A stretch of DNA of 58,000 nucleotides, taken from Cryptomeria japonica. Taxonomy: Eukaryota; Streptophyta; Pinopsida; Cupressales; Cupressaceae. Below the pieces are notes generated by a model, which worked only from the letters and a program-made list of their open reading frames with translations, had not been told where the DNA came from and did not search any database. The stretch spans positions 908,557,009-908,615,008 of the forward strand of contig NC_081414.1 of the NCBI RefSeq assembly GCF_030272615.1. The letters run 5' to 3'. Shown here piece after piece: positions 44,480 through 57,155 of the stretch (its first letter is position 1; each line of letters begins with the position of its first letter). The translations under genes were made by a program, and so were the position numbers.

Positions 44480-45688
44480 AAAATACTTAACAATTTCTTT
44501 CTAACCAAATTTCTCAAAGACTAAAGATAGAATGATATCCTAGGCTATCAAAATAATAGAAGTAGATGTACGATCACATCCTAAACTAGCCCACAAATTA
44601 GACAATGGAGAAACATGAAGAAGAGGTTTATTTTTGATGTGCCAACACTACCTCCAAATGCCTTCAATTAAGTAAGTTTGAAAGAAGACATGAGTGGCAC
44701 ACTCCTTAGTAACACCAAAAAGACCATACTTGGAAGGACAATGGAATCATATTTTTCTTATGTTGTCCAAGATAAGAGATTTATTTGGACAATGCAAGCA
44801 AAAAAACAAAATTATATTTAGGCCTACACAATGGCCTAAACAATTTAATCTAGGTGTTTTTCCACCATGGGGAACTCCCTATACTCAATTTTTTCATGGT
44901 CTAAGAACTTATATCTATAAGAAACCAAATAAACTCATTGAGGATCATATCCCTACGAAAGAGTATTAAGTTCATCCAAAGAACAACATGATTGGTCAAC
45001 CAAAATGAAATATATTGTTGTTGAGCTTCTAGATATCTTCCCAGAGGCCAACAAATAGGATCCCTCAAAGAATAAATGCTAGATTCTCCCACCAAATGAG
45101 AGGCCTTAAATTCTGACACACTAGACCCACCAACATTCAAAAATACTTCATTTAAAGTGAGCTAATGAGAAGATGAGATGAGAATCACGACATAGGAATC
45201 CTACTAATCCAACCAACAAAGAACATTGCTATCATAATTTACAATCTACAAAATGTCTTGCTTAAAAAAGTAAAATATCCTTCTTGAGAGTATTTCAAAT
45301 CATAGAACCTTTCCCAACCAAAATCATTTTTACAATGTTAGCAACAAAAATACCTCAAAAATACTTATAGTTTACAAGTCTGACCTAACATTGTCATGTT
45401 AGAAACGCTAAAGATTTCTTCTGACATCTTATTTCAAATTGTCTCTTTTTTTTTTTTCCCAACTAGAAAGGGTCCCTAACAAGCAATCCAAGACCAGAAC
45501 TCTTGCATATGATTAAACTTTGAATCCTTCAGCTACATAAAAAGGATATTGTCAATTTTAAACAGTTGCAAAGTCTTTCTAAATTCAGATTCTAATATTG
45601 CCTCTCTTGTTTACTTATGTCCAGTTCTTTAGACCTTTCTAACAGGCTTTTGGCTAAGGTAATCATTGTCTCTATTCAAGGGCTTGCT
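44480..45688 (-). repeat. LINE-derived repeat, copy 2
   Basis: The minus strand around 44640-44810 reads FHCPSKYGLFGVTKECATHV followed by FFQTYLIEGIWR, the typical zinc-binding RVT domain at the end of plant LINE ORF2 (CxLC...HxFF...W). It matches 42046-43371 in order and orientation, both ending in GGGCTTGCTA on the right. Confidence 0.62.
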
Positions 45689-48600
45689 ATATTGGTTTGG
45701 CAGCCTCCAATGTTATGGTTAACATTTCTTTCTTGAGAATGTGTTGACCCCTCTCTTCTTATACATATTTTTTCGCATTGTTTCAATTAACAATGATAGA
45801 AAGAGATAAAGTTTGGGGGTGCTTTATTATTCAAGAGATACGTGTGTTGTTTCACCTCAATCTCTCTAGTGGAGTAGCTTATCAATCCGTTTTACCTTTA
45901 TTCATAATCTTAGATTGCAACGGTCAATAATCATGCTTAGATCCAATGTTTGTTGATAATAATATCAAACTGCTCAAGCCGTTGGATATGGAGAATATGC
46001 ATGGCAGGCAATCTTTCTTTATTGCTTGACAGTTAACAAACTGAGGCGATGCAAAAGAGATGATGGGGTGACGTTTAATGAAACCAGATTACTTATTAAT
46101 TCCCCCCTGTCCACAACACAATCACTTATGTTACGGACCCGCCTCCTCATGATTATGCTCCTGCACAAACAATAATTCAAAAAACATTTCTTTTGTTGTT
46201 CAAAACATCAGAAAGACCTAAGGAACTGCTGAAAAAACCCCATTCCCATGTCCCCACTTTAGCACCATTAGAAAAAGTGTCATGGAAATGGGGCCTGCCA
46301 GAGTTAATGACTGTCAGTCAGAAAGCAGATGTCACAATTGTATCGATCAAAGGAAGGAAAAAAGAAAAAAAAAAAGTGTATTCCATCATTCTGTCGTCTT
46401 TTCCATCACTTCCACTCGATTGTATTGCACAAACCATTATTCTCTTAACTTGGACATGCGGCAATCTACATACGTACCTATACATCAAATTGCCATTGAC
46501 CTAAGATATTAGTTTTGGCTCCTACTTCCTATTATTGTCAGGTAGATCTGAATTGTCTAATTCTAGAGAACAAATCATGTCGGCAGAAACGAGGGGCAGT
46601 CACCCACAGAACACATCAAAACAGTCTGCTCTGCACTTTCTCTAATTTTCAGCAATAAACTATGCAATAATGCAGATCAACAAGAGTCTGACAAGTGCTG
46701 GGTGGTCAATAAAGCCTGAAGTTGAATATAACACCCAATTTTTCTGCATTAAAATCCAGGTGAATAGACCAAAAGACTGATTACCTGAAATGACATAAGT
46801 AGTGATTATGCTTTGGATCCAGTGTTTCTGTGTGCCAGAAAGCTTGCGGTATACATGGGTAGTGGCCATAAAAGAAAAGAAAAAAGGTCAGATCAAGGCA
46901 TCACATTCACATCGCAGCTGTTTTGGGTAATACAAGTGTGTTTGGTAGAAAAACCAGGAAAAAATTCTAGTTTTCCCACTAACGCATGGATTTCAAGATG
47001 GGATAAATTGTGGGTGTTGAAGCATCTCTAGGTTAAATTTTACAAAAACTTTAATTTAGTAATGCTTGTCGATTTATGTCTAAATACCACCATTAACAAC
47101 CTCGGGAATCCATATTTATAGCTTTCAGATTCTGACTCGTGATGTTTCGTTTCCTAATATAACTTATTCGTTATTATTTCGTCAGTCCATCGAACCAGGC
47201 TTGATTTTTAATGTACGTTAAGTTCTATAAAGGATGACGGGGATGTTTTAACTTCAAAAAAAAAAAAAGATGCGTCAGGAGTCAGGACTGAGAACCAGAA
47301 TTTGCCATGCAGATGTATGGTATATGCGTTTCAGGATACCTCTAGTGAGGCTGGATGGTTCACAATGAGTTGAACACACTTTAGAATATAATGTGATGCT
47401 CTAGGTACATAAAAGTAAACTTCAATTCTCACATCAATGCCTGACAGCTAGAACCATTAGCGTATGCTTGATCTTTGTCTATGTTTCTTTGAATTTCTGT
47501 TATTTCAATTTTAGTTTATTACAAGGGCAGTCATTTTGTTTGCAGTCTTGCATGGATGTTTCGGGTCACAGTCCATACATCAACCATCATTAGAATGAAA
47601 GAAAGCAGTTGAAGGAAAAAAAATATAACTATGTTAAAGTATAAATCCCACGTCTATCTTTCAGAACAATATTGTTTGTATTTCTATTATCAACTTGTCA
47701 TTGTGTGAACATCTATTTGTTTAAGCCATTATCTTTAGCTTTGAACTTCCAATGTTAGGGTTAAACCTGATCTTTCCATTATAATTATCTCTCTTTTATG
47801 ACTGTCTTGTGCTGATGTTGACCATTTGTACAACATAACCCTCACCATTATTGGACCCTCTCCCTACATTATGATGACAAGGAGGAATATTTAGGTCATT
47901 TAATTAGTACATTTGATGATGAAGAAGAACATATTTTGAAAATGAAATGAAACAAAAGATGGTTGATAAATTAAAATTATTTTGTAAGATTCAAATAATT
48001 AATAGATGAGGATATTTTTATTTGATATTTTTATCAAGATATTTTTATGTAAAGAACACGTCTAAATATGATTAAATATTTAGATCACGTCAATGACAAT
48101 ATACAATATTTTCATATGGCAGGTCATATTTTTGTAATCGTCTCCCAAACCTTATGTATTATACATCATACCTATAGTTTACCTATGACATTTACACATA
48201 TTCCAAACATAGGTATTTTACACCATTCACCCTCCCATAGTTTGTTATGAGTTGTCAATGACTCTTTGCATGTAGTTTTATCCCTACAATTTCTCTTACC
48301 CATCTTGATTCTTCTCACATCCTTCATGTTATTTGATTTTTAAATATCACATCCATAACTATAAAGTCTACTCATTTACATATATTTATCCATTCCAAAT
48401 GTATCAACGTATATATACTTCTCCTTTGATTACACATATCCCATTTAATTTTGTAAGCACCAAGTTTGGCACCATGTTACATCATGTTGGCATCCTAGTG
48501 TAATATTGCACATTTCAAGAAAAATGTTTTGTAGCACATCTAAGATAGATTGGTTTTCAATCCTCCATAGTTTGTCATACCCCTAGGCCACCTTCTTAGT

Positions 48601-49870
48601 TTTCCTTAGCATCCTCCTAAATTCCCCATGCCTTATGTGGCCCTCCTTCAATCTATTTGCACTTTGAATGTAACATTTTTACACTTTGGTGAAATTAATG
48701 ATTTAAAATGTGGTGAGCTTGCATAATTGCAACAAATTTGAAACCACCGTATCAACATTCACACAACCTTGATGCTTTTCTTTATTTCTAGTAGGATGGT
48801 TTAGCAACATCTATGAAAATTTTGAAATCATCCATCTACTAAAAGAAATACTTTTGTATGAATTGAAAAAAATAAAGGAGAATGTAGGATGTCTCCCCTT
48901 CCCAATTAGTTATGTAATAGCTCATTATTTGACTCTAGCACCTCTTAAGCTCATTTTTATTCCATTGAGAAATTCATCTTTATTTTTTAGGTCCAATAAA
49001 CGTTGTCAAGCCAAAAATCTTAAGCTCTGCAACTAATACAATAGAAACCACTTGCAAAGTTACCCTCCTTTCTTTAAAATATTTGTCGTGCTCCTTCTCA
49101 TCATATCATTCCCTTTTTCTATGTTATGCCTTTACTTATACTAAATAAATAATTAATTTTAAGCGAATGATAATACTTTTGAGTATTTTTCAGTGTTGAA
49201 TATAGGGTGAACTATGCAATAAAAGTATTGATAAAATGATTCTTCAATTTGAAAACTAGATGTCTGGGCAAATTAACAATATAACAATGATAAAGTTAGA
49301 TGAATAATTCGATAGAGTAAAAATGCATGAAATTTAGTTGGAATGCTTGAAGGGGAGTCCTCAATTTATAGATAAATTGGAGAGTCAAGGGACAAGAAAG
49401 ATTGAAAGGATCTTTGGTCAGGTGGTCAGATGAGATCAAACTCATGGCAGAGCTACCTTTCAAGGAAGGATGAAGGACAAGAAGGAAACAACAACAAAAA
49501 AGAAAAAAGTAGATTTTTGGGGATACATACCTCATTTTTGAATTAAAAATTGAAAAAGAATATATTATCCTCATTCAAGAAGATAATTAGGAAAATTAAA
49601 CAAATAAAGATATTTATTTAATTCAAAGGCATAATTAGATAATTGAATAATTAAAATGATTCATTCAACTATAGGTTAGGAATGAACGAACCTTTAATCA
49701 ATAAATTAAGATTATTTAATTAAAGTAGATAAATTGAAATTAATTAAATAATGCAATATTATTTAATTAATTTTAAAAGAGGAAAGGGGTTTGATGACAA
49801 ACTAAGGCAAAATAATTAGTAAAAAGGGGCTTAATTAATTAATGAATTAATTAAACGTAAAAGGGTTCAT
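45689..49870. other. No gene recognised
   Basis: Mostly AT-rich. 45690-47120 is somewhat less repetitive and holds short frames (46193-46504 plus, 103 codons; 46660-46869 minus) with no family resemblance; 47112 has a TATA-like word. 47255-47270 is a poly-A run. I see no LTR or inverted repeat ends. Confidence 0.5.
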
Positions 49871-49875
49871 AATTA

Positions 49876-50296
49876 GTCAAATTGATGTGCAAGGACCTAA
49901 AAGGGGTCAAATTAAGTCAATTTGGGTTGAAATGAATGAAATTGGAAAGAATGTGAAAGTTTGAATGGAAAATGAGATGATTTGAATGAAAAACTGTAAA
50001 TGAGGGCAAACCGGGTAAGATCGAGCAATGTCGAGTAAACTGAGTCAAAGCGGGTCACTGAATAGGAAAAGGACAAATGCGACACCATGAGACTTGAAAA
50101 GAGGTCAAAGTGCAACTTTTGCATATGATTGGGTAGGAAAGGGGATCCAACCAGTCAAAAATGGGAGGCCAGAAGCGACAAAACCCTAAAAAGCGAGCCT
50201 AACAACCCTAAAACCGAGATAGAGAAAATGGTCAAAACGGATAATGCCAGAATGGGAGGAGAAAATAAAATGCAAGGGGGCTAAAATAGGGGTCAA
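49876..50296 (+). repeat. Cluster of eight GTCAA (W-box core) words
   Basis: GTCAA at 49876, 49906, 49916, 50044, 50104, 50154, 50231 and 50292, all on the plus strand and often as GGGTCAAA. On the minus strand these read TTGAC, the core bound by WRKY factors. It may equally be the trace of a degenerate repeat. Confidence 0.45.
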
Positions 50297-51102
50297 AATG
50301 AAAATTTTACACTAGGAGTGGGAAGAGAGGGGAAGAATCTAGATAGGCATGAAAAAGGTTGAACGGGAGGGCCAAATCAGGGGCAAAAATCCTAATCGAG
50401 ACACAATTAGGCAAAAATATCACTGCAATAGTAAGGGTTAAATTGATGCACGAGAATCCCCATTCTATGAGCAATCTTGCATCAACCAAAATTTTTTTCT
50501 TTTAGTTTAATTCTTGTCGCAATTTCTATGTCACTTTCAGCATTTTGCAGTAGTTGTTTCTTTTTCGTTTTGGATCAAATTTTTGGCTTTTAGGGTTGTT
50601 CTTGTTCATCATTCCAGATTTCCAGTTCATTTGGAATCATTTTCGACAAGTTATTCATTCTGGAGTGTCCGTTTCTTGGTTCCAGAGCATTTTTGAGCTT
50701 ATCGTCTATGTTGGAGATTTCTTCTCGTGTGGAGCGATTCCTTGGATTGCGAAACACTTTGGCACCACACACGATGTTCTTAGGCCCTTGGCTCACTCTC
50801 CTTTGTGGTTTGCACTTCATGTTTGTTCTTGGCAGATGAGATCTTCACATTTTAGGGCCGACCTATCTTACATGTTTCATTTTCCTTCCTTGGTAAATGT
50901 AATATTTTGTGGCCAACATGGATGTGTTACAGATGGTATATGTATTGTTGTATACGATCCCCTTTTAGATATATCGATGTAGTATGATGATCTATATTCA
51001 TGAATTGTAATTCAAATACTTCTTGGAGGTGCAAATGAATTGTATTTGGGGATGTACTCTGAATCAAACATGTTAGCCTGTATGTAACCCGAATATTAAC
51101 TA
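50297..51102. other. No gene recognised
   Basis: Pyrimidine-rich stretch from about 50490. A 142-codon plus frame (50554-50982) is Phe/Ser-rich, as expected from T-rich DNA, and has no recognisable domain. Ends at the LTR of element G. Confidence 0.5.
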
Positions 51103-52347
51103 TGTTAGATAGTTCAAATAACCAGAAGACAACTGAGAGGGGTGGGGGGTGAATCAGTTGTAACTAGATTACCAGAACCTTAAGCAATTAAAACTTTAAT
51201 ACCGAAACACATACGATCAATACCGAAATGCATAAAACAATTACTAAAATACAAGATATACTAATTAGGCACAAGAAACAATTAGAGAATAAATACGATC
51301 CACATGACACCAATATTTGTACGTGGAAAACCCAGTAAAGGAAAAAATGATGGTGGGAAGCCTACCCATAGTCAGATAATACTTCCACAGTAAGTATGTG
51401 ATTACAAATTGAGGGGCCTGCACTTGCAAGAAGGCCAACAAGCTAGAGCACACTGCTCATTACAAAAGGAGTCTCACTGACTACATAAAAATTCAGAATA
51501 CAATCTGGAAGGAAGAATGAACTCCAATGATAGCGTCTACTATACCTGAATATAGTTCCAGTTAAGCTCAATATCGGAGGACTTAATCCTCTTACATAAA
51601 CCCAACTCGATCACCACTGATCACCAATCCTTTGCATGGATTATTATTACATTATTCGCTCGCATACAACATTCCTCTCTATATCCTTTACATGATCTAC
51701 AATAAGATCTTACATCATATATATACAAACCCTCGACCATAATCAATTAGGTCGACCACCAAACAATAAAGGAATTATATAATTACAAAAAATGTTGGCC
51801 TGAGACCAAATAAATAATATCCAACCCAAAGACATCCTAGAAACACATCAAGAAGTCCAAACAACATGTTACATTAAGCCGGTCCAAAACCTAGATAGAC
51901 CCAAACCCAATTAAGGTCCACACATGCTAAAGGAATTATCCCAATCATCCAAGTCTCGAACATGATCACCATTAGCATCCTAAATCTCTACCAGAAGTCA
52001 CACCAACACAACTTATGCATAACATCAAAGATCTTCAACAAATCTCTTCTGGTGAAACCCTCGCCGGATCAACAAACCAAGCTTACCAGCATATAAGATA
52101 GCATCTGATCACCAAATCAAAACCAATTGACTATACATGAATCTAAGTAGCATGAATAGCATATCTAAGCCAATTCCAAAAGCCAAAGCATACCACAATA
52201 TACCAGATCATCATGATCTTATCCAACCAGAAACCAAACAACTTACCGGGACCAAAAGGATACCGATAAATAACCAAAACAACCAGTGTTGACATCAATG
52301 AAAAAACATCAATGCAACACATAATCAATTCCTCCAAATGGACAACA
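51103..52347 (-). repeat. 3' LTR of G
   Basis: About 1,245 bp, outer end ...GACAACA at 52347; the inner end is probably TGTTAGATAG at 51103, though the first 20 bp diverge from F. TATA-like TATATATA near 51719 (minus sense GTATATATATGATG). Conserved block GGTCGACCTAATTGATT in sense near 51750. Confidence 0.78.
51129..51161 (-). other. LTR-end hairpin of G
   Basis: Perfect 8-bp arms ACAACTGA (51129-51136) and TCAGTTGT (51154-51161) around the C-rich loop. Confidence 0.7.
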
Positions 52348-52575
52348 ATCTCCCCCTTTGGCATTGATGGAAACACTAGATGTGAAAAACATCCAAGTGC
52401 CAAAAGATGCCAAACAAATCTCCCACATAAGACTATAGCAATAAAGTTCAGATCCATACTCTCCCTATAGATGATATCTCAGTTAAGTTCTGCAAATTTC
52501 TCCCCCTAATGTATATATCTCCTTAAGTTTTTCACATGAATATCTCTCCCCCTTTGACATCAATGCCAGAAATCT
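52348..52575 (-). other. Polypurine tract series of G
   Basis: Minus-strand GCCAAAGGGGGAGAT at the LTR edge (52348-52362), then GGGGGAGAA near 52499 and TCAAAGGGGGAGAGA near 52543. Repeated tracts before the 3' LTR are typical of Sirevirus-type copia elements. Confidence 0.72.
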
Positions 52576-52714
52576 GACAAAAATATCAAAGCAAAAACAT
52601 AAACCACTAAATCACAAGGCTAACTACTCTCCCTAAGTAGTAGCATCACCACATCAATCCAAAATGAATAATCTCTTTGATAATGCATATCAGATTGATG
52701 CCAAATAGCATCAA

Positions 52715-53296
52715 TCAATTTTCTGTCGAAGGAGTAGAAACCCCTAATCTATCTCTGAGGTACTGAAATGATTCTTTAGGAAAAGGTTTAGTGAAGATGT
52801 CTGCAATCTTCTCTTTAGTGTTCACATAAACAAATCTAAATTCATTTTCTTCCACCTTCTCCTTCAAAAAGTCACACTTGATAGATATGTGTTTTGTCTT
52901 AGAGTGAAATATCGGATTCTTTGATATGTCAATAGCAACAAATTTATCACAGTGAATAACTATCGGTCCATTGCAATGCACTTTTATGTCCTTCAACATT
53001 TCCTTCATCCATAGAACTTGTGTACAGTTAGTAGCAGTAGATAAAGAAGTACATTATTGTTTCTTGTTCATCCATGAAATAAGTTTCTTTCCAACAAAGA
53101 AGGCTCCACCAGAAGTACTTTTTCAGTCATCAACATCACCTGCCCAATATTCATCTATATATGCACATAAAGTAACATGATTATCTTTAGGGTACCACAA
53201 ACCATATTTAGATGTTCCTTGTAAGTATCTAAAAATCCTTTTCACCACACTCTCATGATTTTCTCTAGGATCACTTTGATATCTTGATGCAATGCA
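52715..53296 (-). pseudogene. pol: Copia pol C-terminus (RNase H) of G
   Basis: From 53296 down: SRYQSDPRENH, then KRIFRYLQGTSKYGLWYPK at the RT/RNase H boundary. RNase H follows with a DEYWAGDVDD block (stop near 53123), a region around 53010-53120 with shifts, WMKEMLKDI, an HCDKFVAIDISKNP block, and DIFTKPFPKESFQYL with RDRLGV before the stop at 52715. The start is removed by the insertion of E at 53297, which falls in this frame. Confidence 0.87.
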
Positions 53297-55700
53297 TGTT
53301 AGACACAATGCACCACTGAGAGGGGGTGAATCAATGGTTCTCAAACTTTTCTCTTTTGTTGTCCTCTGTGAGCATAACAATTAATAGATCTAACTCTATG
53401 CAGACTTACCGGTTAGTAGGGAGACCTACACAAGAGCAATCACACAAGGAACATCACATAACACCAATATACATATGAGGAAAACCCAAGGTGGGAAAAA
53501 CATCAATGAGCAATGCTACTAGAGACTACTGCTCCAATCCAATCTCACAATGAAAATATTGTTACAAAGTTTAGGGCACCAACCCAAGGAGCACCAACCC
53601 TTGACTTTATGGGCTACAACCCAAAGGAGCACCAACCCCTAACTTTAGGGAACCTACCCAAGGAGCACCAACCCCTAACTTTATGGGCTACAACCCCTGC
53701 ACCGAGCTACAACTCAGTGTTCTTAAAGTAAACTTCAAATACAAAAGTAGTTATCCTGTTACAAGTGAATCTTGCAACCATTTCATATACCTTACTCTAT
53801 CGGTGAGAGACATTCTCTTTAACACCGACTCACTTATCTTCCTTCTCTCACTTGGTGCTTCTCTAATGGTAAGCCCTACCAATACACCTCTTCTACTCTT
53901 CTTCTCTGCAAGATCTCCCCCTCACTGTTATGTACTTTACCAGTGCTCAACTCTACCAGTCCACTATCTACCTTCTCTTCATCACTCTTCACTTTTTCTT
54001 TGTGGGTATAACCACTACTGGTTCTTCTCTTCACTCTCCCTCTTGTCTCAGATACTCTCTGACAACTTGGCTGATTTTCTCTCACATGGAAAAGCAACAC
54101 TTAATCACTTCACAATAGCACAAAATCTTTCTTCTCATTAGTAGCAGCACCTAACAATGTCTTTTGCTTTCATATTTATAGATTGATTTTCCTACCGAAA
54201 GGCCATTGAAAATCTAGGCAGTTAGGGTTTCTTCACCATCCTCGAGGCAAAACAAATCCAATAAGATCCTATCTGATCTGATCTTCGAGACTGCCATTCT
54301 ACACAACTCCGCCATTTACGTGCCTCCTAGATCATGCCTTTCATCTCTAGTGATCTGCTTTTTACCCTATCGATCGGTCGATTGGTCAAACACCAAGATT
54401 TGGTTCTGTTGTTTCCTTCATCCACCTCGATCTCCTTAATCACTCTTAACTGGCTCGTAGTTGTCCTCCAGACCATGAGCCACAAACCCCTGCATCTCTG
54501 CAATATGTCCTGTGATTTGTGGGACCTTCCATTTATGTCGACCAACCCTGCAACTACCCTGTCTGTGTACATTCCATCCTTATCCAAAGGCAGGTTCACC
54601 ACCTTGACTCCAAGTGGCATCCATGTCGACCATCTACCAGCTTGGCTCTTCATGTCGGCCTAGATAGGATCACCAACCAAATACTTCTACCGGTTCCTCT
54701 TCTCTACTGGTATACAAACCCTGCTGGCATCTAACACTTTACTGATTAACTCATCATGTTTGCCCTTTGCTAAACTGTCAGTGGAACACCTTGACCAGTC
54801 ATTAGACATGTCTATCTTGAGCATGCTCATTCCCACAAAGCGGGAAGATATCTGCATCTTCACCTTGATCATATTTCCAGTGAACTTACATATCGGTAAA
54901 CCTTCTTGATGACACCCTGTCATCAAATATTAGCAGTCTTCATCTTCAGTCCAGTCCTTCTCCTCTGACTGTATCTGATCAGCCTTGTCTTCTACCTGAT
55001 CATCTCAGACCATATGACAACCAGTTTGTCAAGATGACAAACACATCCCACTCCTTCTGTATCGACATTTCAACATGCCTTTACCTCTTCTCTGTTATCT
55101 CAAAGAATCGTGATGCGCACTATGCATTCCTAGAGATAAGTTCCACTTACCGGTGGACTGACACCTTGACATCTGCATTCTCCAATGTACTCATGTGGCT
55201 TCCTTGTTTATGCAATGTATCTTCAAACAGGCACATGTGATCCGATGTGGAAACATTCACTGTCAGTCATTTCTTCTCATGATGACTACATCTTCATCCG
55301 GCGGAAGTTCTATTGTTCTCCAACCTCACAACATACTGGTGACCTGTTCATTCTTCTCCTCTAGTGCTGATGTGATTCAGGTAACATTCTGCATCTTCAT
55401 CACAAACAACCACTCAAATAGTTAGTTGATTCGATTTCTCCATGTCAACACATCATGTAGCAATTGACATCCTTTCCTTAACGGTGATGTACTATACCAG
55501 TACCGCTCACTTTCCCAACTCATCCTCACAAGTCAGGTACAACCTTCTGTACCTGTGACTCTCGAGGTCATCTTCCTTACCTTATCGGTGTTCTGCAACA
55601 CAAGGTGATATCCAAGATATCTCAACTTGTACTCCTTCTTGACAGTGTTGCACATACATCTCTCATGCCAGTTGACATCAATGACAACACAATGCCAACA
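53297..55700 (-). repeat. 3' LTR of E
   Basis: 2,404 bp; inner end TGTTAGACACAATG at 53297, outer end AATGCCAACA at 55700, next to a polypurine tract. Hairpin at 53313-53337. A tandem run at about 53575-53695 repeats CCAAGGAGCACCAACCC four times. The many short open frames here (53513-55425) are LTR sequence, not genes. Confidence 0.83.
53313..53337 (-). other. LTR-end hairpin of E
   Basis: Arms CCACTGA (53313-53319) and TCAATGG (53331-53337) pair over seven positions with one G-T wobble. Compared with D, one pair has changed on both sides. Confidence 0.65.
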
Positions 55701-57155
55701 ATCTCCCCCTTTGGCATTGATGTCAACTCTTGTAGTATCCGGCATACTACATAATCCATCTCCCCCTTACTGTGATCCATGGATTCTCATACTTGTAGTA
55801 TGCAGTATACTACATTCATTCTTCTCCCCCTTTGACAATAATGACAAAGGGCACTGTCAGGAGATCATTCCTCCCTGTATTAGCTGGTCACTGATAGAAA
55901 TATTTCTCACCTTTTTCTTTACCAATTGTTCCTTTTCCTTTGATATCGATTGTTACATTTTGTTACATTTTCTCAAGTCACAACACTTGAGATGCAGGAT
56001 TCAACCATCAACTAACACCAATTGAGCATGTAAAATCTGTACCATTTGTTAAAACACTCAATTTGTAGAGGGATGTGTCAGTGAACACTACTCACCTATC
56101 GGTCAACCTACATCACCTCCTGTTTGATTCAAATTTCTTTAGGAATCAAATGTGATTGTACTACCAATACAACCAACCAGAGGATAGGTAGATACCCGAT
56201 ACAATGAAATTCTCATGGGTATTCCTACTGCAATTTTCATCATCTGTAGTTTAGGCAATTAGTATCCTTATCAGTTCAAGCATGCCGACTCAGCATCATG
56301 AGCACTTGAACTCCCCCTAAGTCACACATGCTAGGTACTCATCACCAGTCAAGTCCAATACCGGGACTCCAATCTTCACCATATACTGGTTGAGATATGC
56401 ATATGTGATCATCTGATGATTCTTCAATTTCATTGTATCCACCACAGCTTATGACATGATCCTGAATTCACACAATCCCATACAATGACATCATCTTGCC
56501 ATAAGATATGCAACCCTGTATGATCAACAATCGGACCCACTCATGTCATTATGGTCTTCATCAACACCACCTGAGACATAACTTCACTCCATGCTATGGG
56601 GGCTATTGCAATGATTTCCAACCTCTTTGTCTTACATAACTTGCAAGTACATGCTAGCAATCATCCCGATAATAATCTGTACATGCTAGTTTTCTTGTAC
56701 TGGTCCATTATCACTACTAGAGAACCTTCCTTTGACTCCTGACATCTTGTGTCACCATGTATCTGATTCCATTTGTTAACTTGTCATGCATAGACACATC
56801 AGTACTGATTCAACATTCATATGTAGGTGTGTAGTCAAGGAAGCTTCTACACACACTTATCTTTTCATTTTCATTCTTCATACTAGCAACAACATGTCCT
56901 TCCATGTTTCCTTCTTCACTGAGGGGGTGAATGATAAGTTCAATGTACTACTCCCCTTAAGATCCTGCATCTCCTTTAGGCCTTAGGAGAGATTACCTAT
57001 GCAATGGGTGCACAGTGCTGGTCCATGGTCTTCTACCTCCATGTCTTCTTGGTCTCGTCCTTCTTCCCATTTCCAAGTTTAGGAGCAGGTCTTTTCTTCT
57101 TCTCCTGATGGGTTTTTCCATTTCTTGATTGTCCATGACATCCATAAGTAGTACT
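55701..57155 (-). other. Interior of E between gag and the 3' LTR
   Basis: Polypurine tracts on the minus strand at 55701-55716 (GCCAAAGGGGGAGAT), near 55760 and near 55825 (GTCAAAGGGGGAGAA). The remainder, to about 57000, has no credible frame and no copia enzyme motif. Confidence 0.65.

Larger units (their letters stand above)
51103..53296 (-). mobile_element. Copia element G (minus), 3' end
   Basis: 3' LTR, several polypurine tracts and the end of pol, cut at 53296 by element E. The LTR and 3' non-coding part match element F. The rest would resume beyond E, outside the window. Confidence 0.83.

Noticed and set aside
46193-46504. 103-codon plus-strand ORF as a possible small gene
   Set aside because: No domain, no conserved relative in the window, Lys run from an A-rich tract; length is within chance expectation for this DNA.
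50554-50982. 142-codon Phe/Ser-rich ORF as a membrane protein gene
   Set aside because: Composition follows from T-rich DNA. No start context, no family match, and overlapping frames are equally open.
53513-55425. Several ORFs of 60-150 codons, both strands
   Set aside because: They lie wholly inside the LTR of element E, which aligns with the D LTR; they are chance frames in repeat DNA.
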